Origin: Bartonella birtlesii IBS 325
GTDB taxonomy: Bacteria > Pseudomonadota > Alphaproteobacteria > Rhizobiales > Rhizobiaceae
DNA: 64,000 nt
Direction of reading: 5' to 3'
Assembly: GCF_000273375.1 (NCBI RefSeq)
Contig: NZ_CM001557.1
Location: 81,069 to 145,068, forward strand
In this document: piece after piece, positions 19,080 to 27,941 of the stretch
How positions within the stretch are numbered: the first letter of the stretch is position 1
Layout of the letters: each line of letters starts with the position of its first letter
The notes under the pieces: generated by a model
Told to the model about the DNA's origin: nothing
The model's input: only the letters and a program-made list of their open reading frames with translations
Databases searched by the model: none
Position numbers and translations under genes: made by a program

Positions 19080-19822
19080 AAAAACTTTTATTGGCAACAG
19101 CCATCTATGCAACTTCATTTGGCTTTCAAACAAATGCCTTCGCACAAATGCCTACATTCGATTTAAAATCTTTTATGCAAGGGGGAAAGCAACTTGACGA
19201 ATTGAGGAAACAATTCGAACAAGGCAAACAACAGCTTGAGCAATTAAAGAGCCAACTCGATCAAGCAAAACAATTATATAACTCCTTAAATGTCAAGCCT
19301 GACATCTCGGGATTGAAAGAAATGTTTAACAAGCAAGGGAGCAGTGGCGCCCTCCCTTCTGATTTTAACCACTTTCAACAATCGATGGGCAGTGGCGGTG
19401 GCGGTGGCGGTGGCAGCAAAAACACGCAAAAATGGCAAGAAGAACTCTTATACAAAGAGCCCTCAGGCGGAGCAGGCTCAAAAGAGGCGGCAGATGCTTT
19501 TTACGCACAGGAAGTGAAAAAAGCACAACAGAACACGATAGGACAAGCGGCAAAAGGCCAAGACGTCTACGAAGAAGCCAGTGAAACACAAAAAAACATT
19601 ACCAAGCTCCTTGACGAACTTGGAAGTACTGAAGATGCGGGTAAAATTCAAGGCATTCAAGCAAAATTAGCAGCGATACAAGCAAAACTCCAAACACAAG
19701 TTCTCCAAATGCAAGCCGCCGCGATGATTCAACAAGCGGAAATTGAAGCTGCTAAAATCCGTCGGCAAGAAGAAATTAAAGCTGAGTATGCAGATTATGC
19801 AAAAAAATTAATGGGAGAATAA
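19076..19822 (+). CDS. virB5: VirB5 minor pilin, Vbh system
   Basis: 248 residues. The ATG at 19076 overlaps the virB4 stop and begins a signal peptide (MKKLLLATAIYATS, cleavage after FAQ). Long coiled-coil stretches follow (residues about 35-70 and 175-245), with a run of seven glycines near residue 105. VirB5 caps the T4SS pilus and contacts recipient cells. This copy is 100 residues longer than the 148-residue VirB5 at 38380, so the two systems have diverged most at their tip protein. Confidence 0.8.
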   Translation: MKKLLLATAIYATSFGFQTNAFAQMPTFDLKSFMQGGKQLDELRKQFEQGKQQLEQLKSQLDQAKQLYNSLNVKPDISGLKEMFNKQGSSGALPSDFNHFQQSMGSGGGGGGGSKNTQKWQEELLYKEPSGGAGSKEAADAFYAQEVKKAQQNTIGQAAKGQDVYEEASETQKNITKLLDELGSTEDAGKIQGIQAKLAAIQAKLQTQVLQMQAAAMIQQAEIEAAKIRRQEEIKAEYADYAKKLMGE

Positions 19823-19825
19823 ACC

Positions 19826-20092
19826 ATGAACAAGATCATCATCACCACACTACTGCTTTGCACAGGGCTCATCACAACTGGATGTGAAAAAACCTATAGC
19901 GTAGAAGAATTTAAAAAAGATAAAAAATTGATGGAAGAAGTATTACTGAAATGTTTGATGTCAGGGGATTTGAATTCGAAAAATTGTAAAAATGCAGAGA
20001 AAGCTGAACTTGAAACCCGTAAAAAATGGGGAGGCTTTGGCTCGACAAATGACGATAAACAAGAATCTGAAAAGAAACAGGACAATAAATAA
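19826..20092 (+). CDS. EexN-family lipoprotein, copy 1 of the Vbh array
   Basis: An 88-residue lipoprotein. The signal peptide ends in the lipobox T-T-G-C, with the lipidated Cys at residue 20. It has the YSVEEFKKDKKLMEEV block, a second cysteine pair (KC and NC) and a charged Lys/Glu tail. It lies three bases after virB5 and overlaps the next copy by one base, so it is part of the operon. EexN proteins reduce transfer into cells that already carry the same conjugation system. In conjugative plasmids of this type the gene sits between virB5 and virB6, exactly as here. Confidence 0.8.
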   Translation: MNKIIITTLLLCTGLITTGCEKTYSVEEFKKDKKLMEEVLLKCLMSGDLNSKNCKNAEKAELETRKKWGGFGSTNDDKQESEKKQDNK

Positions 20093-20415
20093 TGAATAAA
20101 GTTCTCATAACAACATTGCTACTTTGCACAGGGCTCATCACCGCTGGATGTGAAAAAACCTATAGCGTCGCAGAGTTTAAGAAAGATAAAAAATTGATGG
20201 AAGAGTGGAATGCTAAATGTGGATTCGCAGGGACTTCAAAAAATTGTGAAACCCTAAGATTAGCAGAAGATGAACTTGAGAAAGAATATAAGCAAAACGC
20301 TGAAGAAAGAGCTCGTAAACGTAGAGAGGAGCGAGAGAAAAAGCAAAAAGAAGAGAAAGCTGAATATGAAAAATGGAACGCTAAACAAAAACAGGATAAC
20401 AATTTTGACCCATAA
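20092..20415 (+). CDS. EexN-family lipoprotein, copy 2
   Basis: 107 residues with signal peptide and lipobox (T-A-G-C) as in copy 1, the YSVAEFKKDKKLMEEW block, then K-C and N-C cysteines. The C-terminal third is a long Arg/Lys/Glu helix (residues 66-100) not present in the other copies. Its start overlaps the copy 1 stop (TAATG). Copies 2-4 share nearly identical 5' ends, a sign of recent tandem duplication. Confidence 0.8.
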   Translation: MNKVLITTLLLCTGLITAGCEKTYSVAEFKKDKKLMEEWNAKCGFAGTSKNCETLRLAEDELEKEYKQNAEERARKRREEREKKQKEEKAEYEKWNAKQKQDNNFDP

Positions 20416-20480
20416 ATAAAACTACGGCCACAACCGGAAATAACCATATTCGCAAAAATTAGACAGAGCGGAGCATCTAA

Positions 20481-20726
20481 ATGGCAATAATAACCAAAGG
20501 CGTATTTACTGAAACAGACAATATGTTGACGATCCCCCTTACAAATGCAATGGATAGCACCACTACACATCACTATTGCGCTTTAGCTGCTCAACTTAAA
20601 AAGCTCTATGCACTTTATAATATATTTATGGCAACATTATGTCTGCGCTCTAGATTTATCATCACTGGTTATAAAAAACCAGAACATAGCAGAATTTTAA
20701 AATTGTGCTCAAACCTCAAAAATTGA
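20481..20726 (+). pseudogene. Truncated virB6 fragment, copy A
   Basis: The frame starts like the intact virB6 at 21706: an N-terminal D-N-M-L-T-I-P-L-T-N-A-M-D segment aligns with [13 protein letters not shown], then A-A-Q-L-K-K-L-Y-A-L-Y-N-I-F-M aligns with [18 protein letters not shown]. After about 50 residues homology ends in an unrelated tail. Full VirB6 has about 310 residues, so this is a 5' remnant left by duplication of an eexN-virB6 unit. Whether the 81-residue peptide is made is unknown. Confidence 0.65.
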
Positions 20727-20747
20727 AAGAAAGAAGGGGAATTAATC

Positions 20748-21047
20748 GTGAATAAAGTTCTCGTAACAACATTGCTACTTTGCACAGGACTCATCACCGC
20801 TGGGTGTGAAAAAATTCACAGTGTAGAGGAATTTAAGAAAGACGAAAAATTACGCAATGAGTGGACACCTAAATGTATGTGGAAAAAACCTTCTAAAACA
20901 GAATCTCCTCAAAATTGTGAAAACTTAGGAAAAGCACTAGACGAACTTAGTGAGGAATCCTTTCAAAACTATCTAAATAAATATCGTAAAAATGACGATA
21001 AGAAAAAAACGAAAGAACAATCTGAAAAGAAAGAGGACAGTAATTAA
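20748..21047 (+). CDS. EexN-family lipoprotein, copy 3 (GTG start)
   Basis: 99 residues, beginning at GTG with AAGGGG upstream. The signal peptide and lipobox match the siblings. The conserved block has drifted to HSVEEFKKDEKLRNEW, and the region between the cysteines is longer (KCMWKKPSKTESPQNC). It ends in a Lys/Glu-rich tail. It lies between the two virB6 fragments. Confidence 0.75.
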   Translation: MNKVLVTTLLLCTGLITAGCEKIHSVEEFKKDEKLRNEWTPKCMWKKPSKTESPQNCENLGKALDELSEESFQNYLNKYRKNDDKKKTKEQSEKKEDSN

Positions 21048-21109
21048 ATCATAAAAATTTGGCTTCGTATGGAACACGAAACCCATTGATAAGGAGTAGA
21101 AAAAAGACA

Positions 21110-21322
21110 ATGGCAGCGTATGATATATTTACCAAGATGGACAACGGATTGATGGAGCCCCTTACAAATACAATGAGTGGCGTCATTACACATCTCTATT
21201 GCGCTTTATCTTCTCAACTTAAACACCTTCACGCATTTTATAATATATTTATGGCAAGATTATGTCTGCGCTCTAGATTTATCATCACTGGTTATAAAAA
21301 ACCAGAACATAGCAGAATTTAA
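21110..21322 (+). pseudogene. Truncated virB6 fragment, copy B
   Basis: 70 residues from the ATG at 21110. The opening YDIFTKMDNGLMEPLTNTM aligns closely with [18 protein letters not shown] of intact VirB6. The 3' half is nearly identical in DNA to fragment A (about 20573-20740 versus 21196-21361), so the two fragments arose from one already truncated copy. Confidence 0.65.
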
Positions 21323-21369
21323 AGATTGTGCTCAAACCTCAAAACAGAAAGAAAGAAGGGGAAATATCT

Positions 21370-21639
21370 ATGAATAAAGTTCTCATAACAACATTGCTAC
21401 TTTGCACAGGGCTCATCACCGCTGGTTGTGAAAAAACCTATAGCGTCGCAGAATTTAAAAAAGATAAAAAATTGATGGAAGAATGGGTTGTGAAATGTGG
21501 AGTCTCAGGTAATTCAAAAAATTGTGAAAATGCACGATTAGCAGCAGCTGAACTTCGTAAAGAATATTACCATAACCTTGCAAATGAACTTCTTGAAGAT
21601 AATCAAGAACAAAAAAAATCTGAAAAAACAGAAAAATAA
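21370..21639 (+). CDS. EexN-family lipoprotein, copy 4
   Basis: 89 residues from the ATG at 21370 (ribosome-binding site AAGAAGGGG). The signal peptide MNKVLITTLLLCTGLITAGC is identical to that of copy 2, as is YSVAEFKKDKKLMEEW. The tail (EYYHNLANELLEDNQEQK) matches that of the distant minus-strand copy at 8191, linking the scattered genes to this array. It directly precedes intact virB6. Confidence 0.8.
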   Translation: MNKVLITTLLLCTGLITAGCEKTYSVAEFKKDKKLMEEWVVKCGVSGNSKNCENARLAAAELRKEYYHNLANELLEDNQEQKKSEKTEK

Positions 21640-21705
21640 ACTATAGAAAAAAGAGGAAGAGTTTTCCAAGAAATTGGAGCACTACATATTACAAAGGGAC
21701 TAATA

Positions 21706-22641
21706 ATGGCACTTAGCGCACTATTTTTCTTTACTCGGATGGACAAAGCTGTCATGGATCCCCTTGTAAAGCTAATGGATCAAAGTATTGGCGGTCTTGC
21801 AGCTGGTTTAAATGCTCCAATTAAACTCTCTGCCACAATTTATATCATTTTTCTTGGTTATAATGTTATCTACGGTCGTTATTCTGTACCATTATGGGAT
21901 TTTATAGCAACAGCTTTCAAACTTGGTATCATTGTTACACTAACCACAAATGCTTCTAGCTATAATACATGGGTCAGAGATATATTTTTCCATGATTTGC
22001 CTAATGCTATTACACATCTTGTACACACATCAAAGCTAGAACCCAGTATATGGGATAGTATGCTTCACAATGCGGCTGGAAAAATTTTTAAACAAGTAGA
22101 AAATGCAGGAATTCTTGATACTATTGGCATATGGATAGGTGGAGCAATCTGTACGGTAATTATTACTATATTTTGTGGTATTGGTTTTATTATATCAACA
22201 TTTGCTAAAATTGGTTTATTTCTTGTCCTATCAGTAGGTCCACTCTTTATAAGCCTGTATATGTTTTCAACAACAAAAAGATTTACAGAAGCATGGTTAG
22301 GACAAGTTGCTAATTTTATCATTCTACAAATTTTGATAGTTCTACTAGGCAGTTTATATATTGATATTGCAATGAGTATCCTTAAAGAAAGTTTTGGAGA
22401 AATTCTCCTAACCTTACTTCGAATTCTTGTTATTAGTTTTTGTGGCGGTTACCTCTTCATTAACTTACCCGGCATTGCATCAACTTTAGCTGCTGGTGGA
22501 GCCTCTCTTACAGGAGCAGCGAAATTAGGTGCAGACTCAGCAAAACCGTTTGGGAAAGCTGCTGAAGCAGGGGCTAAGGCAGGTGGGCGAGCTGTTCTTC
22601 ATGGTCTACAAAAACTCATCACAAAAATACGGGGGCACTAA
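21706..22641 (+). CDS. virB6: VirB6 polytopic channel protein, Vbh system
   Basis: 311 residues with about six hydrophobic segments (residues about 35-60, 65-85, 145-170, 175-200, 210-235 and 240-265) and a Gly/Ala-rich tail. The characteristic block [21 protein letters not shown], in the central conserved loop, is shared with the copy at 38813 ([11 protein letters not shown]). It forms part of the inner-membrane translocation path. Confidence 0.88.
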   Translation: MALSALFFFTRMDKAVMDPLVKLMDQSIGGLAAGLNAPIKLSATIYIIFLGYNVIYGRYSVPLWDFIATAFKLGIIVTLTTNASSYNTWVRDIFFHDLPNAITHLVHTSKLEPSIWDSMLHNAAGKIFKQVENAGILDTIGIWIGGAICTVIITIFCGIGFIISTFAKIGLFLVLSVGPLFISLYMFSTTKRFTEAWLGQVANFIILQILIVLLGSLYIDIAMSILKESFGEILLTLLRILVISFCGGYLFINLPGIASTLAAGGASLTGAAKLGADSAKPFGKAAEAGAKAGGRAVLHGLQKLITKIRGH

Positions 22642-22647
22642 GTTCAA

Positions 22648-22941
22648 ATGCGGGAATTTAAAAAAATTGGGGTAATTTTATCGCTGATCCTCTTGAGCGG
22701 TTGTATGTCTTCATCAAACGCCCTGAAGTCATTACCAAAATGCGATGGATATTCTAAGCGACCATTAAACAAATCAATGTGGAATTGGGAAGGGAAAACG
22801 CCCTCTTCCACTCCCATCATCATCAGCAACAATAAAGACATAAAAGCATCAGTCAAAGAGGGCAAATTCGAAACGCTTCTCGCGCAAAAATTAACTGATG
22901 AAGAAATGAAATCCTACAAAGATTGCGGGCAAAAAGCATGA
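22648..22941 (+). CDS. virB7: VirB7 lipoprotein, Vbh system
   Basis: 97 residues with a lipoprotein signal ending LLSGC (Cys at residue 19). The block [17 protein letters not shown] recurs in the second-system copy ([17 protein letters not shown]), which confirms the identity despite low overall similarity. VirB7 anchors the outer-membrane core with VirB9. The stop overlaps the virB8 start. Confidence 0.78.
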   Translation: MREFKKIGVILSLILLSGCMSSSNALKSLPKCDGYSKRPLNKSMWNWEGKTPSSTPIIISNNKDIKASVKEGKFETLLAQKLTDEEMKSYKDCGQKA

Positions 22942-23609
22942 AAGAAAAAGACGTAGAACAATACATCGCTGAAGCGCGCCTGTTTGATCAAGACCGTATA
23001 CTCGCCTCACGCCGCATCACCCGCGCCTCACTCACCATTGCTGCGATAGCCGTTATTGTCGCGACACTGTCCTCCATCGCGGTCATCACCCTCACCCCGC
23101 TCAAAACCGTTGAACCCTTCGTCATCCGTGTAGACAACTCAACCGGCATTGTCGAAGTGGTGGAAGCCTTAAAAGAAGGCCCAACAAATGTCGACGAAGC
23201 GATCACCCGCTATTTCGCCGCAAAATATGTCCGCTCCCGTGAAGGCTTTGAAGCCGAAGAGATACAACACAACTTCCAAACCGTCTCTCTGCTCTCTTCT
23301 CCAGAAGAACAAGAAAGATTTGCCAGCTGGTATGGAGCAAAAAATCCACAAAGTCCACAAATCCTCTACAAACACGCAAGCGTTACAATCACGATAAAAT
23401 CAATCTCCTTCATCAATCAAGATGTTGCCCAAGTGCGCTATTACAGAACAATACGAGACGATGAAACCAATAAAGAACTCATCACCCACTGGGTTGCAAC
23501 ACTCACTTTTGAATATATCAACGCTCCTATCTCTGTACAAAACCGTTTGATAAATCCTCTCGGCTTTATTGTTAATGAATATAGAACAGATCCAGAAGTG
23601 GTCAACTGA
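22938..23609 (+). CDS. virB8: VirB8 assembly factor, Vbh system
   Basis: 223 residues: a short cytoplasmic N terminus, one membrane helix (about 30-52), then the periplasmic VirB8 domain. The landmark [17 protein letters not shown] is shared with the copy at 40314, as is the ending [16 protein letters not shown]. The ATG at 22938 overlaps the virB7 stop and is chosen over a TTG at 22923. This gene is visibly richer in G+C than its counterpart at 40314. Confidence 0.9.
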   Translation: MKEKDVEQYIAEARLFDQDRILASRRITRASLTIAAIAVIVATLSSIAVITLTPLKTVEPFVIRVDNSTGIVEVVEALKEGPTNVDEAITRYFAAKYVRSREGFEAEEIQHNFQTVSLLSSPEEQERFASWYGAKNPQSPQILYKHASVTITIKSISFINQDVAQVRYYRTIRDDETNKELITHWVATLTFEYINAPISVQNRLINPLGFIVNEYRTDPEVVN

Positions 23610-23612
23610 TCC

Positions 23613-24464
23613 ATGAAAAAAAAATTCCTTATTCTTTTTCTAAGCACCATCGCCTTTTCTCCTGTACCTTGGAGCAAAGCCAGTGTTTTTCCTACCCGCG
23701 CTCCCAGCGACAGTCGTATTCGCTTCGTCAATTATGATGCTTATAATGTCACAAAAATTATTGGCTCCATACGCTCATCAGTGCAAATAGAATTTTCTGC
23801 CGATGAAGAAATTGCTCATGTGGCTATCGGCAACAGCATTGCATGGGAAGTTGCTCCCGCTGGCAATATTCTGTTCCTCAAAGCACGAGAAGTGCAACCT
23901 ATTACCAATCTGCAAGTGGTTACCACCCGTCGTGATGGCTCAAAACGCTCCTATCAATTTGAACTCATGGTTAAAGATGGAGAAATTTCAACTGCACAAG
24001 AAACATATTTCCTCGTGAAATTTCGCTACCCGCAAGACGAAGCAGAACGAAGAAGACTAGCAGCACTTCTGCGACAAGAAAAAAAACAAGCTAGACAAAT
24101 TGATGGTCTTTTTGATAGTTATGAAACCTACGGACCACGCAATTGGGCTTATAGTGCACAAGGGTCGAGCAATCTTGAACCATCCTCCGTTTATGACAAC
24201 GGAAAAACCACAACTTTTACCTTTCCCGATAATCAAGAAATTCCTGCTATTTATATTGTTGGCAGTGACGGAACAGAATCCCTCGTTCCCAAAACCACCA
24301 AAGGCAATATGGTGATTGTCCATGCCATTAGCGCCAAATTCACCTTAAGAAATGGCAGAAATGTTTTATGCATCTTTAATGAAGCCTATCAACAAAAAGG
24401 CATAAATCCAGGAACCGGAACAACCTCACCATCTGTTGAACGCAAAATCGCATCAGATCTTTAA
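23613..24464 (+). CDS. virB9: VirB9 outer-membrane core protein, Vbh system
   Basis: 283 residues: a signal peptide (about 1-24), the N-terminal domain beginning DSRIRFVNYDAYNVTKI, a charged linker (about 145-165), and the C-terminal beta domain with [12 protein letters not shown] (YGPRNWAYSAQGS), YDNGKTTTF and NVLCIFN blocks. With VirB7 and VirB10 it forms the core complex. It begins three bases after virB8. Confidence 0.92.
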   Translation: MKKKFLILFLSTIAFSPVPWSKASVFPTRAPSDSRIRFVNYDAYNVTKIIGSIRSSVQIEFSADEEIAHVAIGNSIAWEVAPAGNILFLKAREVQPITNLQVVTTRRDGSKRSYQFELMVKDGEISTAQETYFLVKFRYPQDEAERRRLAALLRQEKKQARQIDGLFDSYETYGPRNWAYSAQGSSNLEPSSVYDNGKTTTFTFPDNQEIPAIYIVGSDGTESLVPKTTKGNMVIVHAISAKFTLRNGRNVLCIFNEAYQQKGINPGTGTTSPSVERKIASDL

Positions 24465-24492
24465 AGCAAGCGGGAATAAAGGGGGCTCAGCT

Positions 24493-25704
24493 ATGAGTGA
24501 TAAAACAACCATCGAAGATCGTGGTGCAATTGGCGATGAACGCAACAATACCTCACAAAGCCTTGGCAAAAAAATTGTCATCGCTCTAGCCTGTATAGGA
24601 TTTTGTGCCTATGCACTCTGGAATATCCTCTCCACCCCCACAGAACAAAAAGACACAGCAAAACCTCATAAAAAACAAGCACAAAATTTTCACAATTCAC
24701 TGGCACCTTTAGAACTAGCCCCCACTGACCCGCGTGCAAAAATTGGCCCAATAACTCTACCACCACCACAACCACTCGCACCAGAACCCAAAAAAGATGA
24801 TCCCTTACTTGATGCCGCAAGACGCGCCCCTGTTCTCGCTTTTGCCAAAGGTTCTAAATCTCAGTTAAAAGATATCGTCAACAATGGTCTTACCAATGCC
24901 TTTGAAAAATTTAATGCCCTTGAAAATCTCACCAATATACAAAATTCTTCTGCCCTTCAAGACACTAAAAATTTTGTAACCCTGTTAAAACCAACCAAAA
25001 CAGAAGAGACAAAAGCAAGTTTCATAGGCAATAGAAACTTTATCATCGCCATGGGAACATCTATTCCCTGTATCTTAGAAACGGCATTAAACAGTGACCA
25101 ACCTGGCTTTGCAAGCTGTGTTATCAACCGCGATATCCTCTCTGACAACGGGCGCGTTGTTCTGCTTGACAAAGGAACCCAAGTGATTGGCGAATACCGA
25201 GGCGGTATAAAACAAGGGCAATCTCGCCTCTTTGTCCTTTGGACCAGAGCAAAAACCCCCACGGGTGTCATCATTCCCCTTGCTTCACCAGCAACCGATA
25301 GTTTAGGAAGAGCTGGTTTTGATGGCAATATCAACACCCATTGGTGGGAGCGCTTTGGTTCTTCCTTGTTGCTTAGCGTTATTGATAGTGCCACAACAAC
25401 CCTCACGAATAAAATGAAAAACAATTCCAATACAGCAGGCGCAAACAACTCTGGAGGTGGAAACGACGGTAGTGATTTTGGAGGAGCAAACAATGCTGGA
25501 AAAGATGCGGCAAGTGTAGCTCTTGAAAACCAAATCAACATCCCCCCTACTTTAGAAAAATATCAAGGTGAACTGGTCAACATTTTTGTGGCAAGAGATT
25601 TGGATTTTTCTTCCGTGTATAAACTTACCATTACAACAAGAAGAAACAAAATTTTTCCACGCTCTATTCCAAGAGATTTCTTTTACCATTCTCAAATGCA
25701 GTAA
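24493..25704 (+). CDS. virB10: VirB10 core protein, Vbh system
   Basis: 403 residues: a cytoplasmic N terminus, a membrane helix (about 29-47), a Pro-rich periplasmic stretch (about 80-115), and a C-terminal beta-barrel domain with IPCILETALNSDQPGFASC, VLLDKGTQVIGEYRGG and VNIFVARDLDFS. A Gly/Asn-rich insert lies near residues 320-345. It spans the inner to outer membrane. The ATG at 24493 follows GGGGGCTCAG and is preferred to the TTG at 24436 inside virB9. Unlike the copy at 41835, it is intact. Confidence 0.92.
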   Translation: MSDKTTIEDRGAIGDERNNTSQSLGKKIVIALACIGFCAYALWNILSTPTEQKDTAKPHKKQAQNFHNSLAPLELAPTDPRAKIGPITLPPPQPLAPEPKKDDPLLDAARRAPVLAFAKGSKSQLKDIVNNGLTNAFEKFNALENLTNIQNSSALQDTKNFVTLLKPTKTEETKASFIGNRNFIIAMGTSIPCILETALNSDQPGFASCVINRDILSDNGRVVLLDKGTQVIGEYRGGIKQGQSRLFVLWTRAKTPTGVIIPLASPATDSLGRAGFDGNINTHWWERFGSSLLLSVIDSATTTLTNKMKNNSNTAGANNSGGGNDGSDFGGANNAGKDAASVALENQINIPPTLEKYQGELVNIFVARDLDFSSVYKLTITTRRNKIFPRSIPRDFFYHSQMQ

Positions 25705-25713
25705 AAATAAATT

Positions 25714-26766
25714 ATGGCAACAGCAAAAAATTCAGAACGCGCCTCTATCGTCTTAACCAAGTTAAAGATCTTAGATGATTATCTCAATAATGATAATTTA
25801 TTTGAAATTGTCATCAATCGCCCTGGTGAAGTGATTGTTGAAGGTCCCAATGGTTGGCAAACCCACACTATACAAGAATTGACCTATAGTGAATTAGAAG
25901 GAATTGCAAAAGTCGTTGCTGCCTATACAACACAAAAGATTAATGTAGAAAATCCTGTTCTCTCCGCAACACTCCCCAACAATGAACGCATACAAATTGT
26001 CATGCCCCCAGCCGTCGCCCCCAATACCATCAGCATGACAATTCGCAAACCTTCATCACGCACTTTTTCCCTTGAAAGTTTACACAAAAATCAATTGTTT
26101 TCTGTAACAAGAAATGTCAGTTTCACCCCCCTTGAACAAATGAAAAAGCGAGCAGATGAACTTTCTGACACAGAACAAGAATTAACCGATCTCTTTATGG
26201 CCAAAGACTTTTGTCATTTCTTAGAAAAAGCCGTTATTACACAACAAAATATCTTAATCTCTGGCAAAACCGGTTCGGGAAAAACCACCCTCTCCAAAGC
26301 TTTAATTGCCAAAATCCCTGAAGATGAACGCATTCTCACCATTGAAGATACTCCAGAACTTGTCGTTCCTCATTCAAACAAAGTGCAACTTTTTTACTCA
26401 AAAGACAATCAAGGACTGGCAAAAGCAGGCGCAAAAGAGTTACTTGAATCGGGACTACGCATGCGCCCCGACCGAATACTTTTGCAAGAACTGCGTGATG
26501 GCACAGCTTTCTATTATATCCGCAATGTCAATTCTGGTCACCCAGGCTCCATCACCACAGTTCACGCCTCCACAGCACTTTCAGCCTTTGAACAAATGAC
26601 ACTGCTTGTCAAAGAAAGTGATGGAGGTGGAAATTTAGCACGAGAAGATATCCGTGGTTTATTAATTTCTATGATTGACGTCATCATCCAATGTAAACGC
26701 CTTGAAGGCAAATTTCGTGTCACAGAAGTTTACTACGACCCTTTTAAACGTCGAGATGCTTTTTAA
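25714..26766 (+). CDS. virB11: VirB11 traffic ATPase, Vbh system
   Basis: 350 residues. It has the N-terminal domain, then Walker A at 184-192 (GKTGSGKTT), the Asp box ILTIEDTPEL, Walker B LLQELRDGTAF and the His box SGHPGSITTVHAS. It is a hexameric cytoplasmic ATPase that drives pilus assembly and substrate transfer. It is the last gene of this operon. No coupling protein, relaxase or mobilization gene follows; decayed minus-strand toxin genes come next. Confidence 0.95.
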   Translation: MATAKNSERASIVLTKLKILDDYLNNDNLFEIVINRPGEVIVEGPNGWQTHTIQELTYSELEGIAKVVAAYTTQKINVENPVLSATLPNNERIQIVMPPAVAPNTISMTIRKPSSRTFSLESLHKNQLFSVTRNVSFTPLEQMKKRADELSDTEQELTDLFMAKDFCHFLEKAVITQQNILISGKTGSGKTTLSKALIAKIPEDERILTIEDTPELVVPHSNKVQLFYSKDNQGLAKAGAKELLESGLRMRPDRILLQELRDGTAFYYIRNVNSGHPGSITTVHASTALSAFEQMTLLVKESDGGGNLAREDIRGLLISMIDVIIQCKRLEGKFRVTEVYYDPFKRRDAF

Positions 26767-26778
26767 AAACGGTCTAAG

Positions 26779-26980
26779 TTAATAAAACAAATCAGAATGC
26801 GTCCCTGTATATTCAAAAAGCCGATCTGGCTCGATATGTATATTTCTCAAACCATGAATTTGTTCTAAGTAAGCGTCTATAACGCAAAGTAATAGCTCTC
26901 TTTTTTCTCAAATCTTTCCTAGGCTTAGCAATGACTTTAAGGTTGCGTTTAAATTGGTTTGCGTGAAGAACCTGAAACAT
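26779..26980 (-). pseudogene. YafQ-type toxin relic
   Basis: Reading the minus strand, a start at 26980 gives FQVLHANQFKRNLKVIAKPR, typical of a YafQ/RelE N terminus. In other frames it reaches HIEPDRLF and E-Y-T-G-T-H-S-D-L-F-Y, the highly characteristic YafQ C terminus. About 200 bases remain of a roughly 275-base gene, with frameshifts between the parts. It lies just downstream of the DinJ-like relic, in the usual antitoxin-toxin order. Confidence 0.6.
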
Positions 26981-27008
26981 GAAATCCCCAAATTACAAAA
27001 CAAATCCT

Positions 27009-27241
27009 TCATGTCTTTAGCAACGTATATATCTTCCCTTTTGTCACTCTTCTCAAAAGTTTCAAGCGTTTCGCATAAGAAGCATACATCTCAAATGGCA
27101 ATCTTCTTTCATTAATAACTTTAGTGAAAGCAATCCGTATAAAATCAGACACGGTAAGTCCTAGAGTAGCTAATATTTCATGTACTTTTTTTAAATTCTT
27201 AAATCTATGCGTGCACGCGCAATATCTTTTTCTACATTCAT
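27009..27241 (-). pseudogene. DinJ/RelB-type antitoxin relic, frameshifted
   Basis: The minus strand starts at 27241 with MNVEKDIARARIDLRI and stops. A shifted frame continues with KKVHEILATLGLTVSDFIRI, then AFTKVINERRLPFEMY, which is the canonical DinJ helix and tail. One indel near 27190 separates the halves. A preceding AAGGGGGGACT gives a good former ribosome-binding site. With the YafQ relic it forms a dead toxin-antitoxin pair next to the Vbh operon. Confidence 0.7.
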
Positions 27242-27941
27242 AGTCCCCCCTTTGGTTACCTCTTTGCCACATAGCTTAATGAGGTGATAAAAATAAGCTT
27301 TTATTCCTTGCCATACCCGTGTAATAGCTTCTTTTGAAAGAGACAGTACTTCAACTTTTAATCTTTTACATTTACAGATAAATTTATCTATCTTTTGTTC
27401 ATAAAAATTTTTATAAAAGGATTGAAGCTTCTTAAGAGAAGAAATTGCAAGCGAAATATTATAAATTGCCTCTTCACGTTCTTGTCCCGCTGTTTTAAAC
27501 GAATCTATGAAACAATTTGACCCACGCAGTTCCGCAATTTTATCAGGAAATATCCAAAATATCAGACAATTTATCACCTTTGCCTGCTAAAATTATTTGC
27601 TCAATATTGAGCGCGACCGCTTGCAGGTCTTTATAGATAGATGCTAAACGATTGTTCAACTCTTTAAACATATCAATGTAAGATTTTTCGTTTCTAAGAG
27701 CGCTTAACGCCTTCTATTCTAGATTAGAGTTATCTATATAAGCAGCAAGGTATGGAGCTTGTTTTGTTGTTTTTGAGACAAAATTCAAATCTTTTTGCAA
27801 TTATTCAACTTCGAGTTCTTCTTTTTGAAATTTATCAGAAGCTGTCTTTGTCCTGTCCGAAAGGATTTAAATCTTTTCTCTTTGTTGTTTAGAGAACTCT
27901 TTATTTATCTCAATATAAGAGGACAATTTCTTTCCAATACT
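27242..27941 (-). pseudogene. vbhT: Decayed BID region of VbhT
   Basis: Continuing on the minus strand past the Fic frame, pieces in different frames read KTTKQAPYLAAYIDNSNLE, ALRNEKSYIDMFKELNNRL, AVALNIEQIILAGKGDKLSD, KIAELRGSNCFIDSFK, EEAIYNISLAISSLKKLQSF and KVEVLSLSKEAI. These keep the order and landmarks of the BID secretion domain of the relaxase/VbhT type, including an x-E-L-R-G-S block and the following helix pair. Several stops and shifts break it. Full VbhT has a Fic and a BID domain, so this is its former C-terminal half. Confidence 0.7.

Larger units (their letters stand above)
20092..21639 (+). repeat. Tandem array of eexN plus virB6-fragment units
   Basis: Three eexN starts at 20092, 20748 and 21370 are spaced 656 and 622 bases apart. 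Each of the first two is followed by a truncated virB6, and the third by the intact virB6. The unit is therefore eexN plus the 5' end of virB6, amplified inside the operon. Confidence 0.8.

Noticed and set aside
20573-21361. Insertion sequence as the cause of the repeated virB6 fragments
   Set aside because: No transposase, terminal inverted repeats or target duplications are seen. Unequal duplication of an eexN-virB6 unit explains the pattern.
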